Shown here piece by piece: positions 44,004 to 52,473 of a DNA stretch of 64,000 nt. This DNA is from JAUIAI01 sp045106815 (lineage in GTDB: Bacteria; Pseudomonadota; Gammaproteobacteria; Burkholderiales; Burkholderiaceae_E). The DNA lies in assembly GCA_045106815.1 (NCBI GenBank), contig JBGCFG010000024.1:124001-188000 (forward strand), written 5' to 3'. The notes under the pieces were generated by a model that was not told where the DNA came from, searched no databases, and saw nothing but the letters and a program-made list of their open reading frames with translations. Within the stretch, counting starts at the first letter, position 1. Each line of letters begins with the position of its first letter. The position numbers were made by a program, and so were the translations under genes.

Positions 44004-45542
44004 TCAAGCGGTTCCAACGACTGGCAGATCGCGTGATTGCGCTGTGCTTCTGCTACTTGCCATCATGTCGCTCAGTTCTCGGCGTACGGCGGCATGCGAT
44101 GCATCATCGTAGCGGTTGTTCAGCTCGTGCGGGTCTTCCTGCAGGTCGTATAGCTCGCCTGTGTCTGACTTGCACTCGGTTGTCATCCGATAGCGAGCTG
44201 TTTTGACTGTTCTCAGATCAAGTGCGACGCCGACTCGGCCTGCTCGTAAGTCCCACTCGTTATAGGCAAAGTCGCGCGTTTTCTGTTGAGTCAGCATCGG
44301 TAGCAAAGACCGGGAGTCCAAGTCTCGTTGGGCGGTCACGTTGGTGAAATCGAGAAAGGTTGCCATTAAGTCCAGGGTCGAGACTGGATCACCGATGACA
44401 GTGTTGGCCGGGATGCCGGGCCCGCGCATAATCAGACCCACCCGCAACAAACCGTCGTACATCATCGGACCTTTCAGCACGAGACCATGATCGCCAAGCC
44501 AGTCGCCGTGGTCCGTCGTGAAAACAACGAGCGTATTGTCGGCCAGCCCCTGCGCGTCGAGTTCGATCAGGATGCGGCCCACGTTATGATCGATCAGAGA
44601 GATCATGCCGTAGTAGTTCGCGGTCAATTCGCGCAACTGCGCATCGCTTAACTCGGCCATGCGTGAATACTCCGACCGTATCTTGCGCAGTTCGCCGGAT
44701 AGCTTGGGGACAGTTTCCGCCGCCGCCTGATGCCACCAGGGCCGTTGCTCGAAATCGCGCCGCCGGTGCTCTGGAATGTCTACTTCGTCCGGATGATGCA
44801 AATGACTCCAGGGTTCGGGCGCATCGAACGGGTGGTGCGGGTCAGGAAACGACACCCAGGCGCAGAACGGTTGATCATGTTGTTCGCGAAGAAAGTCGAT
44901 TGCCCGGTCGCCGATCCAGGTGGAGTTGTGCCACGCCACGGGCAATTGCGAATGATAGGTTTGCGGTGTCTCGGTGCGTGGTGCATAGCCCACGTAGGCG
45001 GCGCCCTTATCTTTGCCACGTCCATCACGGTGATACCAGGCTTCGTACTGCAGGCCTTGGGGCGGCTCGTACGGCAACCAGTAGTTGTGACCGATCAGTA
45101 GCAATTCATTGCTTTCAAAGCCCATGTAAGGGCCGCGCCATTGATCGTCAAACTGAGCGGAGCTTTTGACGCATTCAGGCGTGCCGGTGGGTGAGAAGGT
45201 ATGAAACGATGAAAAATGCGCCTTGCCGATCATGCGCGTTGAATAGCCGGCGCGGGCGAGCGTCCCGGCGAATCCCTGGTCGCCGGTTTCGGCGGGCAGA
45301 TCAATGCCATTGTCCGACACGCCATGGCTTGAAGGCAGCAGGCCGGTCAGGATGGATGCGCGCGAGGGTTGGCACACGACATTAGGCGTAATGCAACGGG
45401 AAAACCGGGTGCCGTCCTGGGCCAGCGCATCCAGGTGTGGAGTCTTGATTTTCCTCCCTTCGAATCCGAAGCAGTCTGCACGCTGTTGATCTGACGTAAT
45501 CAACAGAATATTGGGTCGGCGCTGCTGGGTTTCACGAGTCAT
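44004..45542 (-). CDS. Type I sulfatase (Cys-type, cytoplasmic)
   Basis: This 512-residue enzyme hydrolyses sulfate esters. It has the metal motif NILLITSDQQR near the N-terminus and the activation motif CQPSRASIL (C57), whose Cys is converted to formylglycine. Further motifs FTTDHGDWLGDHGL and EWDLRAGR match the sulfatase fold. It has no signal peptide, so it acts in the cytoplasm on an imported ester. It lies 43 bp downstream of a second sulfatase gene, in a unit headed by a MarR gene. Confidence 0.93.
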   Translation of the reverse strand: MTRETQQRRPNILLITSDQQRADCFGFEGRKIKTPHLDALAQDGTRFSRCITPNVVCQPSRASILTGLLPSSHGVSDNGIDLPAETGDQGFAGTLARAGYSTRMIGKAHFSSFHTFSPTGTPECVKSSAQFDDQWRGPYMGFESNELLLIGHNYWLPYEPPQGLQYEAWYHRDGRGKDKGAAYVGYAPRTETPQTYHSQLPVAWHNSTWIGDRAIDFLREQHDQPFCAWVSFPDPHHPFDAPEPWSHLHHPDEVDIPEHRRRDFEQRPWWHQAAAETVPKLSGELRKIRSEYSRMAELSDAQLRELTANYYGMISLIDHNVGRILIELDAQGLADNTLVVFTTDHGDWLGDHGLVLKGPMMYDGLLRVGLIMRGPGIPANTVIGDPVSTLDLMATFLDFTNVTAQRDLDSRSLLPMLTQQKTRDFAYNEWDLRAGRVGVALDLRTVKTARYRMTTECKSDTGELYDLQEDPHELNNRYDDASHAAVRRELSDMMASSRSTAQSRDLPVVGTA

Positions 45543-45585
45543 GGCAGAGTTTTGTCTCAGAGATAGGAAGGCGGTTGATTAAGGG

Positions 45586-47046
45586 TCATCGCGACACGTC
45601 TGGTGCCGGTGTCGCCGCGGGGGCGCCTAGCTTTAGCGCTGCTTCGCGCCCGCCGTAACGCTTGATCATGGTCGCTTGATCGGCAAATGCCAGGTCGTTC
45701 ATGGCAGCTGGATCGCAGACGGAACAGAGTGCGGCGTGCATGCGCTCGCGCAGAGCTTTGTAGGCAGGGTCGGCCGCAAGATTCGTTGTTTCCTCGGGAT
45801 CAATCGCAAGGTCAAACAGCTCGGGCTCAAAGCCGTGATAGTGAATGTATTTCACCGAACCCAGCCGCACCATATAGGCACCGGAAACCGCACCAACCGC
45901 GTGATACTCACTAAATACCAGGCGTTGGTTATCGGTAGGTACGGCTGCAATTTCGTAGAGGGAGCAACCGGGGCGCTCGCCCTCGAGCGTGGCATCGAAG
46001 TGATCAAGAATCGTTTCAGATATATCGATCAGGCTAACTGGTGTTTCGCAAACAGTCGGCGTTGATGCGGCGTTCGTGTTCAACGGCGGGCAAACGATTA
46101 GCGGGACGGCAGCGGCCTCCTGGTACAGATTACTCTTGCCCCAAAGCCCGCGCGCGCCGATGTTATCGCCGTGGTCGCTGGTGTAGATGATGGTGGTTGA
46201 TTCAGCCAGGCCGGTGGCTTGCAGTGTGGCCTGGATTTGTCCGATGTTGTGGTCCAACCAACTCACCAAACCGAAATAGCACGCGATGGCCATGAGGCGC
46301 TCGTCCTCGTCGCGAAACGCCTTCTCGTTTGGCATGACGGCATCGGTCTTGGCGATCCAAGGATGTTGCTGGTAGCCGTCTCGCGGATGCAGCTTGTCGG
46401 CTGGCAACATATCAAACGGATAGCGGTCGAGATAGGTTTGGGGAACGACTAACGGAAAGTGCGGCGCAACCAGCCCAACGTACAGGCACCAGGGCTGCTC
46501 ATCTGTCGCGTTGGCCGCTTGCTCAAGCCACGAGCAGGTGTGATTGGTAATGGCTCGGTCGTATTCGGTGTAGCGGCTCTCGCCGGGACCTATATATTTG
46601 CCCAGCATGCGCGACTGTGGCGTGATACGTTCGTCTTCTCGACGAATCGACCCCCACACCATGCCGACCCCATCCACGACCTGCATCGGGATGTGCTCGA
46701 CATCAAAGCCAGCCTGATCACGCTCATCCCGGTAGTGGAGTTTGCCGATTGACTCGACTCGGCGGCCTTGCTGCTGTAGTGCATGGCCCCAACCCCGGGG
46801 CTGCCCCGTGTAGGGCATGGCGTTGTCCCACAGGCGTATTTGGTGCGCGTACCGACCGGTTGCAAACGATGCCCGGGCAGGCACGCAGATCGGCGAGGGG
46901 GTGTAAGCATTGACGAATCTGGTGCCCCGAGAGGCGAGTCGGTCGAGATGGGGTGTCTGCGCTACAGCGTGACCTGCACATGACATTGCGCGCCACTGAT
47001 GCTCGTCAGACATGATGATCAATAAATTGCTTTTGACTTTATTCAT
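45586..47046 (-). CDS. Type I sulfatase (Cys-type, choline-sulfatase-like)
   Basis: This 486-residue enzyme has LLIIMSDEHQWRAMSC (metal ligands) and the activation motif CVPARASF (C54). IIYTSDHGDNIGARGLWGKSN is the C-terminal active-site segment. It also lacks a signal peptide. Its start overlaps the MarR stop (ATGA-like, 47043-47046), so the MarR gene and both sulfatases form one transcript. Choline-sulfatase-like enzymes have a similar architecture, but the substrate is not shown. Confidence 0.92.
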   Translation of the reverse strand: MNKVKSNLLIIMSDEHQWRAMSCAGHAVAQTPHLDRLASRGTRFVNAYTPSPICVPARASFATGRYAHQIRLWDNAMPYTGQPRGWGHALQQQGRRVESIGKLHYRDERDQAGFDVEHIPMQVVDGVGMVWGSIRREDERITPQSRMLGKYIGPGESRYTEYDRAITNHTCSWLEQAANATDEQPWCLYVGLVAPHFPLVVPQTYLDRYPFDMLPADKLHPRDGYQQHPWIAKTDAVMPNEKAFRDEDERLMAIACYFGLVSWLDHNIGQIQATLQATGLAESTTIIYTSDHGDNIGARGLWGKSNLYQEAAAVPLIVCPPLNTNAASTPTVCETPVSLIDISETILDHFDATLEGERPGCSLYEIAAVPTDNQRLVFSEYHAVGAVSGAYMVRLGSVKYIHYHGFEPELFDLAIDPEETTNLAADPAYKALRERMHAALCSVCDPAAMNDLAFADQATMIKRYGGREAALKLGAPAATPAPDVSR

Positions 47047-47549
47047 AGTCGGCCAGCGCTTGAGGGTCTGGACAGCGATGAGACATCATCTTCAGTCGCT
47101 GCCTCCAGCTTAGCGAGCGCTGACACCAAGACCTCTTGTTCTGGCTTAGACAAGCAATTAAGTAGCTTCGCGCGTCGCCTACGCATGTGTGGCTGGGCTT
47201 TTTCGAATGCGTGCCGACCTGCTTTGGTTATCGTTAGCATCTGCTGGCGACCATCTGACGGGCTACCCTGACTGGCGACCAGCCCCAGTTCAACCATTCG
47301 TTTGATCGCCCGGCTCAACTGACCTGCGTCGAAGCCGGTGTAGCGGACTATCTGTGCATGGGTCGATTGGTCGAGCAGGTCGAGCATGACCAGAATCCGC
47401 CACTGCATGAGCGAAAGACTACCGTGCTCGCGTAGAGTACGGCTGGCATGGGCATTAAGTTTTGCCTGGACCCGCGACAGTTGCGCCGTGAGCAGTTGGT
47501 TCAGTTCGCGAGCTTTGCGTTCTAGCTTGCCGGATGTTAATGCGGTCAT
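47043..47549 (-). CDS. MarR-family transcriptional regulator
   Basis: This 168-residue regulator has the MarR winged helix: SLMQWRILVMLDLLDQSTHAQIVRYTGFDAGQLSRAIKRMVELGLV and the following wing with SPSDGRQQMLTITKAG. It is the first gene of the sulfatase operon and lies divergent to the tctCBA operon, with overlapping palindromes between. It is therefore the likely regulator of both units, responding to the sulfate-ester substrate or its product. Confidence 0.92.
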   Translation of the reverse strand: MTALTSGKLERKARELNQLLTAQLSRVQAKLNAHASRTLREHGSLSLMQWRILVMLDLLDQSTHAQIVRYTGFDAGQLSRAIKRMVELGLVASQGSPSDGRQQMLTITKAGRHAFEKAQPHMRRRRAKLLNCLSKPEQEVLVSALAKLEAATEDDVSSLSRPSSAGRL

Positions 47550-47564
47550 CAGTCTCTTTGATGA

Positions 47565-47606
47565 GTCAACGAGTTTGTTGACAGTTCAACTATATAGCCA
47601 GAGAAT
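47565..47606 (+). promoter_or_regulatory. Divergent MarR/tct promoter with overlapping palindromes
   Basis: GTCAAC-N6-GTTGAC (47565-47582) and GTTGA-N4-TCAAC (47577-47590) are two perfect palindromes that share the half-site at 47577-47582. A -35 TTGACA (47578-47583) with a GAGAAT -10 at 17 bp (47601-47606) overlaps them. This looks like a MarR operator over the tctC promoter. Confidence 0.6.
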
Positions 47607-47642
47607 GATTTCGTCCAACCAAAAAAATTAGGAGACGAGACC

Positions 47643-48596
47643 ATGAAAAAGATGTTGAGCGCAGCCGGCGTGGCGATTTTCTCAATGATGTTTGCTGCCG
47701 GTGCCGTAGCCGCAGAATGGGCGCCACCAGGGCCGATCAAGTTGCTGATTGCCTTTAGAGCGGGCGGTGGCGCAGATACGCAGGCGCGCCTGATCGCCGA
47801 GGAGCTTGAGGCGCGCACAGGCTGGAAATTCATTCCCGAACAAGTCACGGGTAAAGGCGGGGTCAATATGCTCAAGACATTGTCTGGGCTGCCTAACGAT
47901 GGCACCGCCATCGGCATGGCGGTGACCGAGTCTGTTGGCTACAACCTGGTCGCAGCCAAGGCTGGATTGACAGTAGACGACTTCACCGGCCTCACGACAA
48001 CAGCCGGCTTTCAGTTGGGCATCGTTGCTCAAACCAAGTTGGGCTATAAAAACATGAATGAGGCGATCGCGGCAGCCAAGAACGGTAAGCAGTTGCGCTT
48101 CGGTGTCATGAGTCCGCGCCTGGCAGATTTAGCTTACTTGCTTGAGCAAGCCAATGGCGTTCAGTTCAATGTGGTGAGTTACAAGGGCGGTAAAGCCGTT
48201 CTGGATGCCATCAATGCCGGTGACGTTGATATGGGGTTTGTCGCAGGGGTTCAGGCAAAAGGTGTGAAGGCGGGCGATCTTGTCGAGTTGGCATCGGCGC
48301 TGTCCGTGCCTCTCAAAATGACGCCTAGTGCACCGACGCTCGCCGACCTTGGCGTTGATTTCAACGCCGACGGCCATTTTGTATTCGTTGCGCCCAAAGG
48401 ATTACCAGCTCAGGCAAAGCAGGCGCTTGGCGAGGCGATCGCCGCTGTCGCCAACGACCCAAAAGCCAAGGTCGCGGGCATCATTAATCGTGCGTTTGGC
48501 GGGCCGGAGACCATTAAGGGGGCAGAATTGGACAAGCGCCTGGCTGACGGTTACGCAAACGCAAACAAATTGATGAAGGCGGTCGCCGCTCAATAA
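47643..48596 (+). CDS. tctC: Tripartite tricarboxylate transporter substrate-binding protein (TctC/Bug)
   Basis: This 317-residue periplasmic protein has a signal peptide (cleaved near GAVAA-EWAPP) and the Bug-family pattern: IKLLIAFRAGGGADTQARLIAEELE, then the GKGGVNMLKTLSGLPNDGT segment. It would bind an organic acid and pass it to the TctB/TctA membrane part. The start ATG has a GGAG ribosome site. It is divergent from the MarR-sulfatase operon, which suggests it binds the sulfate-ester substrate or a related acid. Confidence 0.93.
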   Translation: MKKMLSAAGVAIFSMMFAAGAVAAEWAPPGPIKLLIAFRAGGGADTQARLIAEELEARTGWKFIPEQVTGKGGVNMLKTLSGLPNDGTAIGMAVTESVGYNLVAAKAGLTVDDFTGLTTTAGFQLGIVAQTKLGYKNMNEAIAAAKNGKQLRFGVMSPRLADLAYLLEQANGVQFNVVSYKGGKAVLDAINAGDVDMGFVAGVQAKGVKAGDLVELASALSVPLKMTPSAPTLADLGVDFNADGHFVFVAPKGLPAQAKQALGEAIAAVANDPKAKVAGIINRAFGGPETIKGAELDKRLADGYANANKLMKAVAAQ

Positions 48597-48603
48597 GCCC
48601 GCC

Positions 48604-49170
48604 ATGAACAACACGTCAAACAGCAATCTGTTTCTAGGGGCTGTTTGTCTTGTGTTCGCGCTGATCGTGCTGTTCATCTGGATTCCGCTGGACATTGAGA
48701 CAGGGGTGATTGAAACCGTTCGCCGGCGCTTGGTGGTGGGTGATTCGCTCGCCCCAACGGTGGCCGCCGTGTTTGTGCTTTTGGGTGGCTTGTTACTGAT
48801 CATCACCGAGGGTCGAGCGCCTTCGCAAGCGGCGATCACGAGCGCTAACCTCAGGTTTCTCGGATCTGTGCTCGGCTTGCTGCTCCTTGCTTTGCTGCTC
48901 ATGAGGTATGCCGGCCCGCTCGCGGCTCATTTGATTGGCGCGGGCCGGGATCAGTCGCTTGAGTATCGCCTGCTACGTGACACGGTGCCATGGAAATACA
49001 TCGGGTTTATCAGTGGGGGAGGCCTGCTGGTGGCAGGGACGATTGCCATCATTGAAGGACGGCTGAGCATGCGCGCGTTACGAATTGCCGTTGTGGCAGT
49101 CATCGTGATGATTGCGATCTACGATCTACCGTTTGACGATTTGCTGTTGCCGCCCAACGGCGACGTTTAA
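48604..49170 (+). CDS. tctB: Tripartite tricarboxylate transporter small membrane subunit (TctB)
   Basis: This 188-residue protein has four hydrophobic segments, for example LFLGAVCLVFALIVLFIWIPL and VAAVFVLLGGLLLIIT, as in TctB. TctB sequences are poorly conserved, so the call rests on topology and position, 7 bp after tctC and overlapping tctA by one base. It completes the importer in the inner membrane. Confidence 0.85.
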   Translation: MNNTSNSNLFLGAVCLVFALIVLFIWIPLDIETGVIETVRRRLVVGDSLAPTVAAVFVLLGGLLLIITEGRAPSQAAITSANLRFLGSVLGLLLLALLLMRYAGPLAAHLIGAGRDQSLEYRLLRDTVPWKYIGFISGGGLLVAGTIAIIEGRLSMRALRIAVVAVIVMIAIYDLPFDDLLLPPNGDV

Positions 49171-50780
49171 TGAGCACACTCGACTACATCTGGCTCGGGA
49201 TACTGGCCGTCTTCCAGGGACCTGAGCTGTTCAGTGTCGCCGGGCTGCCCGTATCGATCACGTTGGTCATGATTCTGGCTGGTTTTCTGATCGGCATTAT
49301 GGTGGGTGCTACCCCTGGGTTGGCAGGCCCGGTGGCCATGGCGATTTCCCTGCCGATCCTGATCTCAGTATTTGGATACACGCCCTCGGCGCTACTGCCC
49401 GTGATGGGGTTTCTGGTCGGGGTGATGAAAGGGGCGACGGTCGGGGGTGCGGTCCCAGCGATCTTGTTTAACACGCCTGGCACACCTGATGCCTACATGA
49501 CCACGCTTGACGGGTACCCGATGTCGCGACGCGGGCAGGCTGGCAAGGCATTGCGCATCGCCCACTTCTCGTCGGTTTCAGGAGATTCATTCTCTGACAT
49601 GGTGCTGTTTGTTTGCGCGCCGTTCCTGGCGATACTGGTTGAACGCTATCTGGATCTGCCTGAAAAGACCGCACTGCTTATTCTGTCACTCTCATTCATT
49701 GCGGCGGTCATTGGCGGGTCTCCTGCCAAAGGACTGATTTCGGCAGGTCTAGGCTTGCTTGCCGTGTACGTTGGCACCGGTGAAGATTTTTATCCTCGTC
49801 TGTCGATGGGCCTCCCAGTGCTAAATCAAGGTTTGCCGATTACAACTGCCGTTTTGGGCGTGTTGATCATTGGTGCCGTGTTCAAGGAGCTTGATGAACT
49901 CTGGCAACTGAAACGAGCCAACAGCGAACTCGCGGCGAGCCGGCATGTGGGTGATCAGCGCCTGCATTTTGCGGACCTGAGACGCTTGTTCCCTTACATC
50001 GCGAGATCGAGCGTGGTTGGGACGATGATCGGTGCGCTGCCTGGCATTGGCTCCACACTGGCTGCAACCATTGGCTACACCCTCGGACAGCGGCGCTATG
50101 ATCGTCAGCGAAAAGCAAATGAACCTGGCTTTGGCGATGGCGTGCCCGAAGGTATTGCAGCCACTGAAGCTGCCAATAGTTCAGTTTCCGGCGCTAACCT
50201 GATTCCGGTGTTGTCGCTTGGCATTCCGGGTAACGCAGCGGCTGTGTTTTTGATTCTTGCTGCCGAGTCGATTGGCGGTTTTAACCCAGGCCCGGCCGTA
50301 TTCAAGTTCACACAAGATGCGGTGAACCCGGAACTTGTCATAGCGTTCGGGCTATTCACAGCGATGGTCATCGCCAACTTGTTGAATTGGACAATTGGCG
50401 GGGTATTCATGCGCTCCATGGGCATCATGATTCGCGTTCCCAAGCAAGTCTTGCTGCCAGTGGTTCTGTTGCTAACGCTAACGGCGATCTATGTGCAGGA
50501 CCCCCGCTTTGAGGTCTTGTGGTTCGCACTTGCATTTGGCGTACTCGGTTACCTGATGCGAGTGCTGGCCATATCGCCACTACCGTTTGTTATTGCGTTC
50601 ATTCTTGGCGATAAGCTCGAGCAAAGCGCCCGCCAGGCCTTCTCCGCCAGCGGGAATGACCCTTATTTTCTCTTAACCAATCCGATTGCAGCAGTCTTTA
50701 TGGCTGCTGCGGTTGGCGTTGTCATCTATGCAAGCAGATCCGGATCGGCAAAATCACATGAACAAACTCGTCATCCGTGA
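49170..50780 (+). CDS. tctA: Tripartite tricarboxylate transporter large membrane subunit (TctA)
   Basis: This 536-residue protein has about 12 membrane helices and the family motifs GATPGLAGPVAMAISLPI and GALPGIGSTLAATIGYTLGQ. TctA is the ion-coupled permease that moves the substrate delivered by TctC. The stop overlaps the GTG upstream of the metallophosphoesterase gene. The operon order tctC-tctB-tctA is standard. Confidence 0.95.
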   Translation: MSTLDYIWLGILAVFQGPELFSVAGLPVSITLVMILAGFLIGIMVGATPGLAGPVAMAISLPILISVFGYTPSALLPVMGFLVGVMKGATVGGAVPAILFNTPGTPDAYMTTLDGYPMSRRGQAGKALRIAHFSSVSGDSFSDMVLFVCAPFLAILVERYLDLPEKTALLILSLSFIAAVIGGSPAKGLISAGLGLLAVYVGTGEDFYPRLSMGLPVLNQGLPITTAVLGVLIIGAVFKELDELWQLKRANSELAASRHVGDQRLHFADLRRLFPYIARSSVVGTMIGALPGIGSTLAATIGYTLGQRRYDRQRKANEPGFGDGVPEGIAATEAANSSVSGANLIPVLSLGIPGNAAAVFLILAAESIGGFNPGPAVFKFTQDAVNPELVIAFGLFTAMVIANLLNWTIGGVFMRSMGIMIRVPKQVLLPVVLLLTLTAIYVQDPRFEVLWFALAFGVLGYLMRVLAISPLPFVIAFILGDKLEQSARQAFSASGNDPYFLLTNPIAAVFMAAAVGVVIYASRSGSAKSHEQTRHP

Positions 50781-50788
50781 GGCTCAGC

Positions 50789-51883
50789 ATGAGCGGTAAG
50801 ACCTTCAAGATCTGGGCCTCCGGATGTGCGCATGTTGTTGCCGACAAGCACAACGGCCGGGAAAGTCTTGCCGATGCGATTCGTCAGGCTGAGCGCGACT
50901 TTGATTGGGATGTCGGAGTGAATCTTGGCGATTTTTCTGCGGCTTTCGGATTGCCGACTGATGAAGAAGGCCTCGAGATCGTGCGCCAGTTTGCCGCGCT
51001 GGCGAAACACCGCCGCGAAGACATCTATACGATCTGCGGCAATCACGACCGAAATGCGCCCGATGAGCCAGCCGGTCAGTGGTTTTGCAAGTACATCGAC
51101 CCGCTTGGCGATAACCCGATGACCTCGGGTGTGCGCAAGTCGCGTTTCCGCCACGTGCCCGTGGGCAGTTTCGAGCGCTATTACGTGGATATTGGCAACG
51201 TGCGTCTGTTAATGATGAGCGATGTCAACGAAACGAGTCAGGCCAAAGGTCGAGGCGAGCTTGGTGGTAATCCAGGCGGTGTGGTTAGTCGTGACACCTT
51301 CGACTGGTGGGTTGATCAGGTCAACAGCCACCATAGCGACAAAATCATTATCACCGCCCATCACTACGTGTTGCGCGAAACGACTGTCGCTTCAGGTGAC
51401 TGGGAAGGCATGAAGCGCAACGCGAGCGGTCAATGGACTACGGACTACCACGGGTACTACGCCGAGGGTAATCCGCAGGCTGCGAGCTATCTGTATTGGG
51501 TGGCTGGTAAGGCCGGAGCAGGGCAGTTTGAGAAGTGGCTCAACGATAACCCCGGCAAGGTAGATTTCTGGCTTGGCGCGCATACGCATACCAACCCCGA
51601 TGACATGCGCGGAGGCAAGAGTCATATCGAAAAGCGCTACGGCGGCACCACCTTCGTGAATGTTGCGGCGTTAACGCGATGGTTCGTGAAGGATCACGCA
51701 ATGCCGCATTCGCGCCTGTTTACCTTTGAAGATGGATCGGCAGACGCGACGATTGACTGCTATATGCATACAGACGAGTATCGACCCCAGGGCTTCTACC
51801 CGGAAAAGCAATCAGTGGTTCGCCTGACAAAGCCGTTCAGGTTAGATGGCAGCGGCGCCGTGTGTGACGGTTCGGTTGCGTAG
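50789..51883 (+). CDS. Calcineurin-like metallophosphoesterase
   Basis: The ATG at 50789 (364 residues) is preferred, with GAGG upstream; a GTG at 50777 overlaps the tctA stop and could also be used. The metal-binding motifs are clear: GCAHVVADKHNG, NLGDFSAAFG, CGNHDR, ITAHHYV and GAHTHTN. No signal peptide is present. It lies behind tctA in the same operon, so it probably hydrolyses a phospho-ester or related bond in the imported compound's pathway. The exact reaction is unknown. Confidence 0.9.
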   Translation: MSGKTFKIWASGCAHVVADKHNGRESLADAIRQAERDFDWDVGVNLGDFSAAFGLPTDEEGLEIVRQFAALAKHRREDIYTICGNHDRNAPDEPAGQWFCKYIDPLGDNPMTSGVRKSRFRHVPVGSFERYYVDIGNVRLLMMSDVNETSQAKGRGELGGNPGGVVSRDTFDWWVDQVNSHHSDKIIITAHHYVLRETTVASGDWEGMKRNASGQWTTDYHGYYAEGNPQAASYLYWVAGKAGAGQFEKWLNDNPGKVDFWLGAHTHTNPDDMRGGKSHIEKRYGGTTFVNVAALTRWFVKDHAMPHSRLFTFEDGSADATIDCYMHTDEYRPQGFYPEKQSVVRLTKPFRLDGSGAVCDGSVA

Positions 51884-51944
51884 CGGGAAGGCAGGCAACC
51901 CCTGACACTCATGGGCCAGTTGACTGATTGATTTTGATCTTGAT

Positions 51945-52364
51945 TTAGCGTTTGTTCTTATCATCCCAGATCATGGGTTCCCAGAGTTCGACTTTATTTC
52001 CATCTGGGTCAACTATCCACGCAAACGAGCCATTTTCATGATGCTCGGGACCGTTGAGAATCGGCACGCCGGCTGAGGTGAGTTTCGCCATCAGGGCCGC
52101 AAGATCATCGACGCGGTAGTTGATCATGAAGCGCGCCTGGCTTGGAGCAAACCAGTCGCTATCGGCTGCGGCAACGTTCCAAACGGTCGAGCCACCATCT
52201 TCGGCTTGGTCGTTCTGCCACTCCAAAACACCGCCGCCCCATTCCTGCAGGGCTATGCCCAGGTGCTCTTCGTACCACTTGGCCAGGCTTTTATTGTCCT
52301 TGTTGGCGAGAAAAAAGACCCCGCCAATGCCGGTCACTTTGCCAACACCTTTTTGATCCGCCAT
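51945..52364 (-). CDS. VOC-superfamily (glyoxalase-like) protein
   Basis: This 139-residue protein has the VOC fold: TGIGGVFFLANKDNKSLAKWYEEHLG at the start and a metal-ligand segment DPDGNKVELWEP at the end, with MINYRVDDLAALM in the middle. Family members are dioxygenases, isomerases or resistance proteins. It begins just downstream of a hairpin (52367-52396) that partly covers its ribosome site. Confidence 0.9.
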   Translation of the reverse strand: MADQKGVGKVTGIGGVFFLANKDNKSLAKWYEEHLGIALQEWGGGVLEWQNDQAEDGGSTVWNVAAADSDWFAPSQARFMINYRVDDLAALMAKLTSAGVPILNGPEHHENGSFAWIVDPDGNKVELWEPMIWDDKNKR

Positions 52365-52366
52365 GA

Positions 52367-52396
52367 CTTGCGCTCCAAATAGCTTGTAAGCGCAAG
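52367..52396 (-). promoter_or_regulatory. Hairpin overlapping the ribosome site of the VOC gene
   Basis: On the minus strand CTTGCGCT pairs perfectly with AGCGCAAG (8 bp, 14-nt loop). The 3' arm ends 2 nt before the ATG at 52364, and the GGAG ribosome site lies at the loop-stem border. This could restrain translation of the VOC gene. Confidence 0.5.
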
Positions 52397-52473
52397 ATAC
52401 CTAACTAATGGTGGCCTGGCTAACGATAATGATGTCGGCCTAGCGTTGATTCTCTAGTGTTTGAGCGGGGAGA

